Assembly: GCA_032717465.1 (NCBI GenBank)
Contig: CM064697.1
Span: 3,759,001-3,823,000, forward strand
From: Coenobita brevimanus
Lineage: Eukaryota > Arthropoda > Malacostraca > Decapoda > Coenobitidae
Direction: 5' to 3'
DNA: 64,000 bases
Shown in pieces: positions 62,794 to 64,000 of the stretch; the stretch's first letter is position 1; the number at the start of each line of letters is the position of its first letter. The notes under the pieces were generated by a model that made no database searches, was not told where the DNA came from, and worked only from the letters and a program-made list of their open reading frames with translations. The position numbers were made by a program, and so were the translations under genes.

Positions 62794-64000
62794 CCCCTAC
62801 ACCGCGGGCATGTTTACCGATGTTTTGCGTGTGCCGCGGGGTTATTCGGGCTCCGACAGACTCTCAAAAAATATTTGCCAAAAATCAGTTATTAGTCCTA
62901 GAATATTAAAATTACATATTCTTATGGCACATACCTTCAGCTTTCTCCTGGAATGTTTGTTGAGCCTTTGTCAGTTACTGTAGGACTTGTGGAGACCTCT
63001 GAAGTTGGGTAATGAAGTCTCCACTTTACACTTCCCGACAACCCGTAATATGATTACCACAGCCAGATATTAACACTATAAACACTACTCTATGATTTTC
63101 AAGTAGTTTGGGATCCATACTCCAAGAAAAAAAACACTGTGAAAGCAATGAAAATTACGAGTACGTCTGACCGTCGCACTTGCGCTAGTTCGCTCTTGGT
63201 ACTCTGTCATTTATTATTCATAAAACCCCTCACACTTTATATTTCTATTACTATATAACACTTATATATATCTACAGTCTTTATCCATAAGTTTCCTTCA
63301 GTAGTATTAGTTTATTGTCACTGTAGGGATTCAATTTCTTTCAGTAAAATACGTAGCATTCACTTTCTCGTCCTGTATACTAGCATTGAGAGTGAATGTC
63401 ACTTTCATCTTCACTCTCATAACTCATAGTATTCAGACATGCTAGAGTGAAACTTTCACTTTCATTACTCCTAGGGTATATACTCATATTCTTATAATAC
63501 TACTCATTTACATTTCTATTTACGTTCTCTATTTTATTTACGTTATTTACATTTCTATTTTATTTACACTGTGTTATGCACTGTCACTTGAAGTAACTTA
63601 TAAAACTATTTTCCATTGTTCACGTATATTTACATTCATTACTTTCACTTGCTGTTTACACATTATTTACAATTCCACTTGCACTGTTTTACTCAATAGA
63701 AAGATCGTAGTCACTCTTTTATCAATTGTCAGCCATTTACCTCTTTCCACACGAGGTTTAGTAGGGGGTAAAGGTCACAGGGCCCTTTGCATGGGGGTGA
63801 AAAAGTCCCTGAAGTCAGCAAGAGGAAACAGACGTACCTCCACTTCGGAAGATGAGAGTGAACTGATAAGGGAGGGCCGGGGTAGAGGCCTACTTAGGGG
63901 ATATTCAGTACTACCAACGTTAGCTCTTGAAACAGCTATGTATAGCACTGAAATGATTGGCAGGAAATCTAGACAGTACATTATAAATTAGGTAGTTCCA
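62794..64000 (+). mobile_element. possible piggyBac-like left part, runs off the window
   Basis: A TTAA (62790-62793) is followed by cccctacaccgcggg. The first 55 bases form an inverted pair (cccc...ccgcgg / ccgcgggg). TTAA plus a C-rich end is typical of piggyBac elements. The ORF at 63791-63991 (MGVKKSLKSARGNRRT, SEDESELIREGRG) could be a start exon, but no transposase motif is visible before the window ends. Weak call. Confidence 0.25.

Noticed and set aside
63791..63991. Independent gene at the right edge
   Set aside because: Only 66 codons, no recognised motif; kept only as a weak hint for the possible piggyBac-like element.

Overview
This window is eukaryotic nuclear DNA, most likely from an arthropod and probably a decapod crustacean. 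The grounds are one long-intron gene of an arthropod-type family, very dense LINE/SINE/DNA-transposon debris, long (CA)n, (GA)n, (GATA)n and (CCTG)n simple repeats, and a LINE whose 3' tail repeats a 14-base unit (acaattaggtaaat) I associate with decapod genomes. The species call is inference. There is no bacterial-type gene organisation, no tRNA/rRNA gene and no CRISPR array.

Region 1 (1-45.9 kb) is one split host gene on the + strand. Eleven exons between 2859 and 45407 join with GT-AG introns and compatible phases into at least 671 codons. The C-terminal ~370 residues match my memory of the DUF4803 family (cysteine-rich secreted-type arthropod proteins of unknown function). The N-terminal exon(s) with start codon and signal peptide were not found. 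The introns are filled with transposons: an intact-length but broken LINE (LINE-A, minus strand, 10596-13803) plus fragments; a second LINE family (LINE-B); a CR1-like LINE set between two (CA)n tracts (5659-9627); a tRNA-related SINE ending in (CA)n; a second tRNA-related SINE-like family with an internal hairpin and about eight copies; a pogo/Tigger-like element swollen by microsatellites; a Tc1-like element with ~390-base inverted repeats; and a 241-base hAT MITE with an exact 8-base target duplication.

Region 2 (46-49.4 kb) lies beyond the gene. It holds a ~215-base (CA)n tract and a 1.25-kb hAT-like element whose ends are packed with GCGCAA motifs and whose centre carries a 59-base near-perfect palindrome.

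Region 3 (49.8-60.6 kb) is the most unusual part. It consists of a degenerate GGAAACC-type minisatellite split by a 1.29-kb retroposon with 10-base direct repeats, then four foldback units in which a (CCTG)n-like arm is followed by a (CAGG)n-like arm, separated by a recurring ~120-base core. One core is split by a ~2.1-kb insertion. A second, shorter copy of that insertion lies in opposite orientation at 58182-59935 and splits a third LINE (LINE-C). Both copies carry a GC-rich ~30-35-base minisatellite that is open in frame and a related proline/arginine-rich C-terminal segment.

Region 4 (60.6-64 kb) has a possible gene start encoding a Myb/SANT-like DNA-binding domain, broken by one frameshift, and a possible piggyBac-like left end at a TTAA. 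Working together: only the split gene looks like a conserved host function; nearly everything else is mobile or satellite DNA nested in layers.
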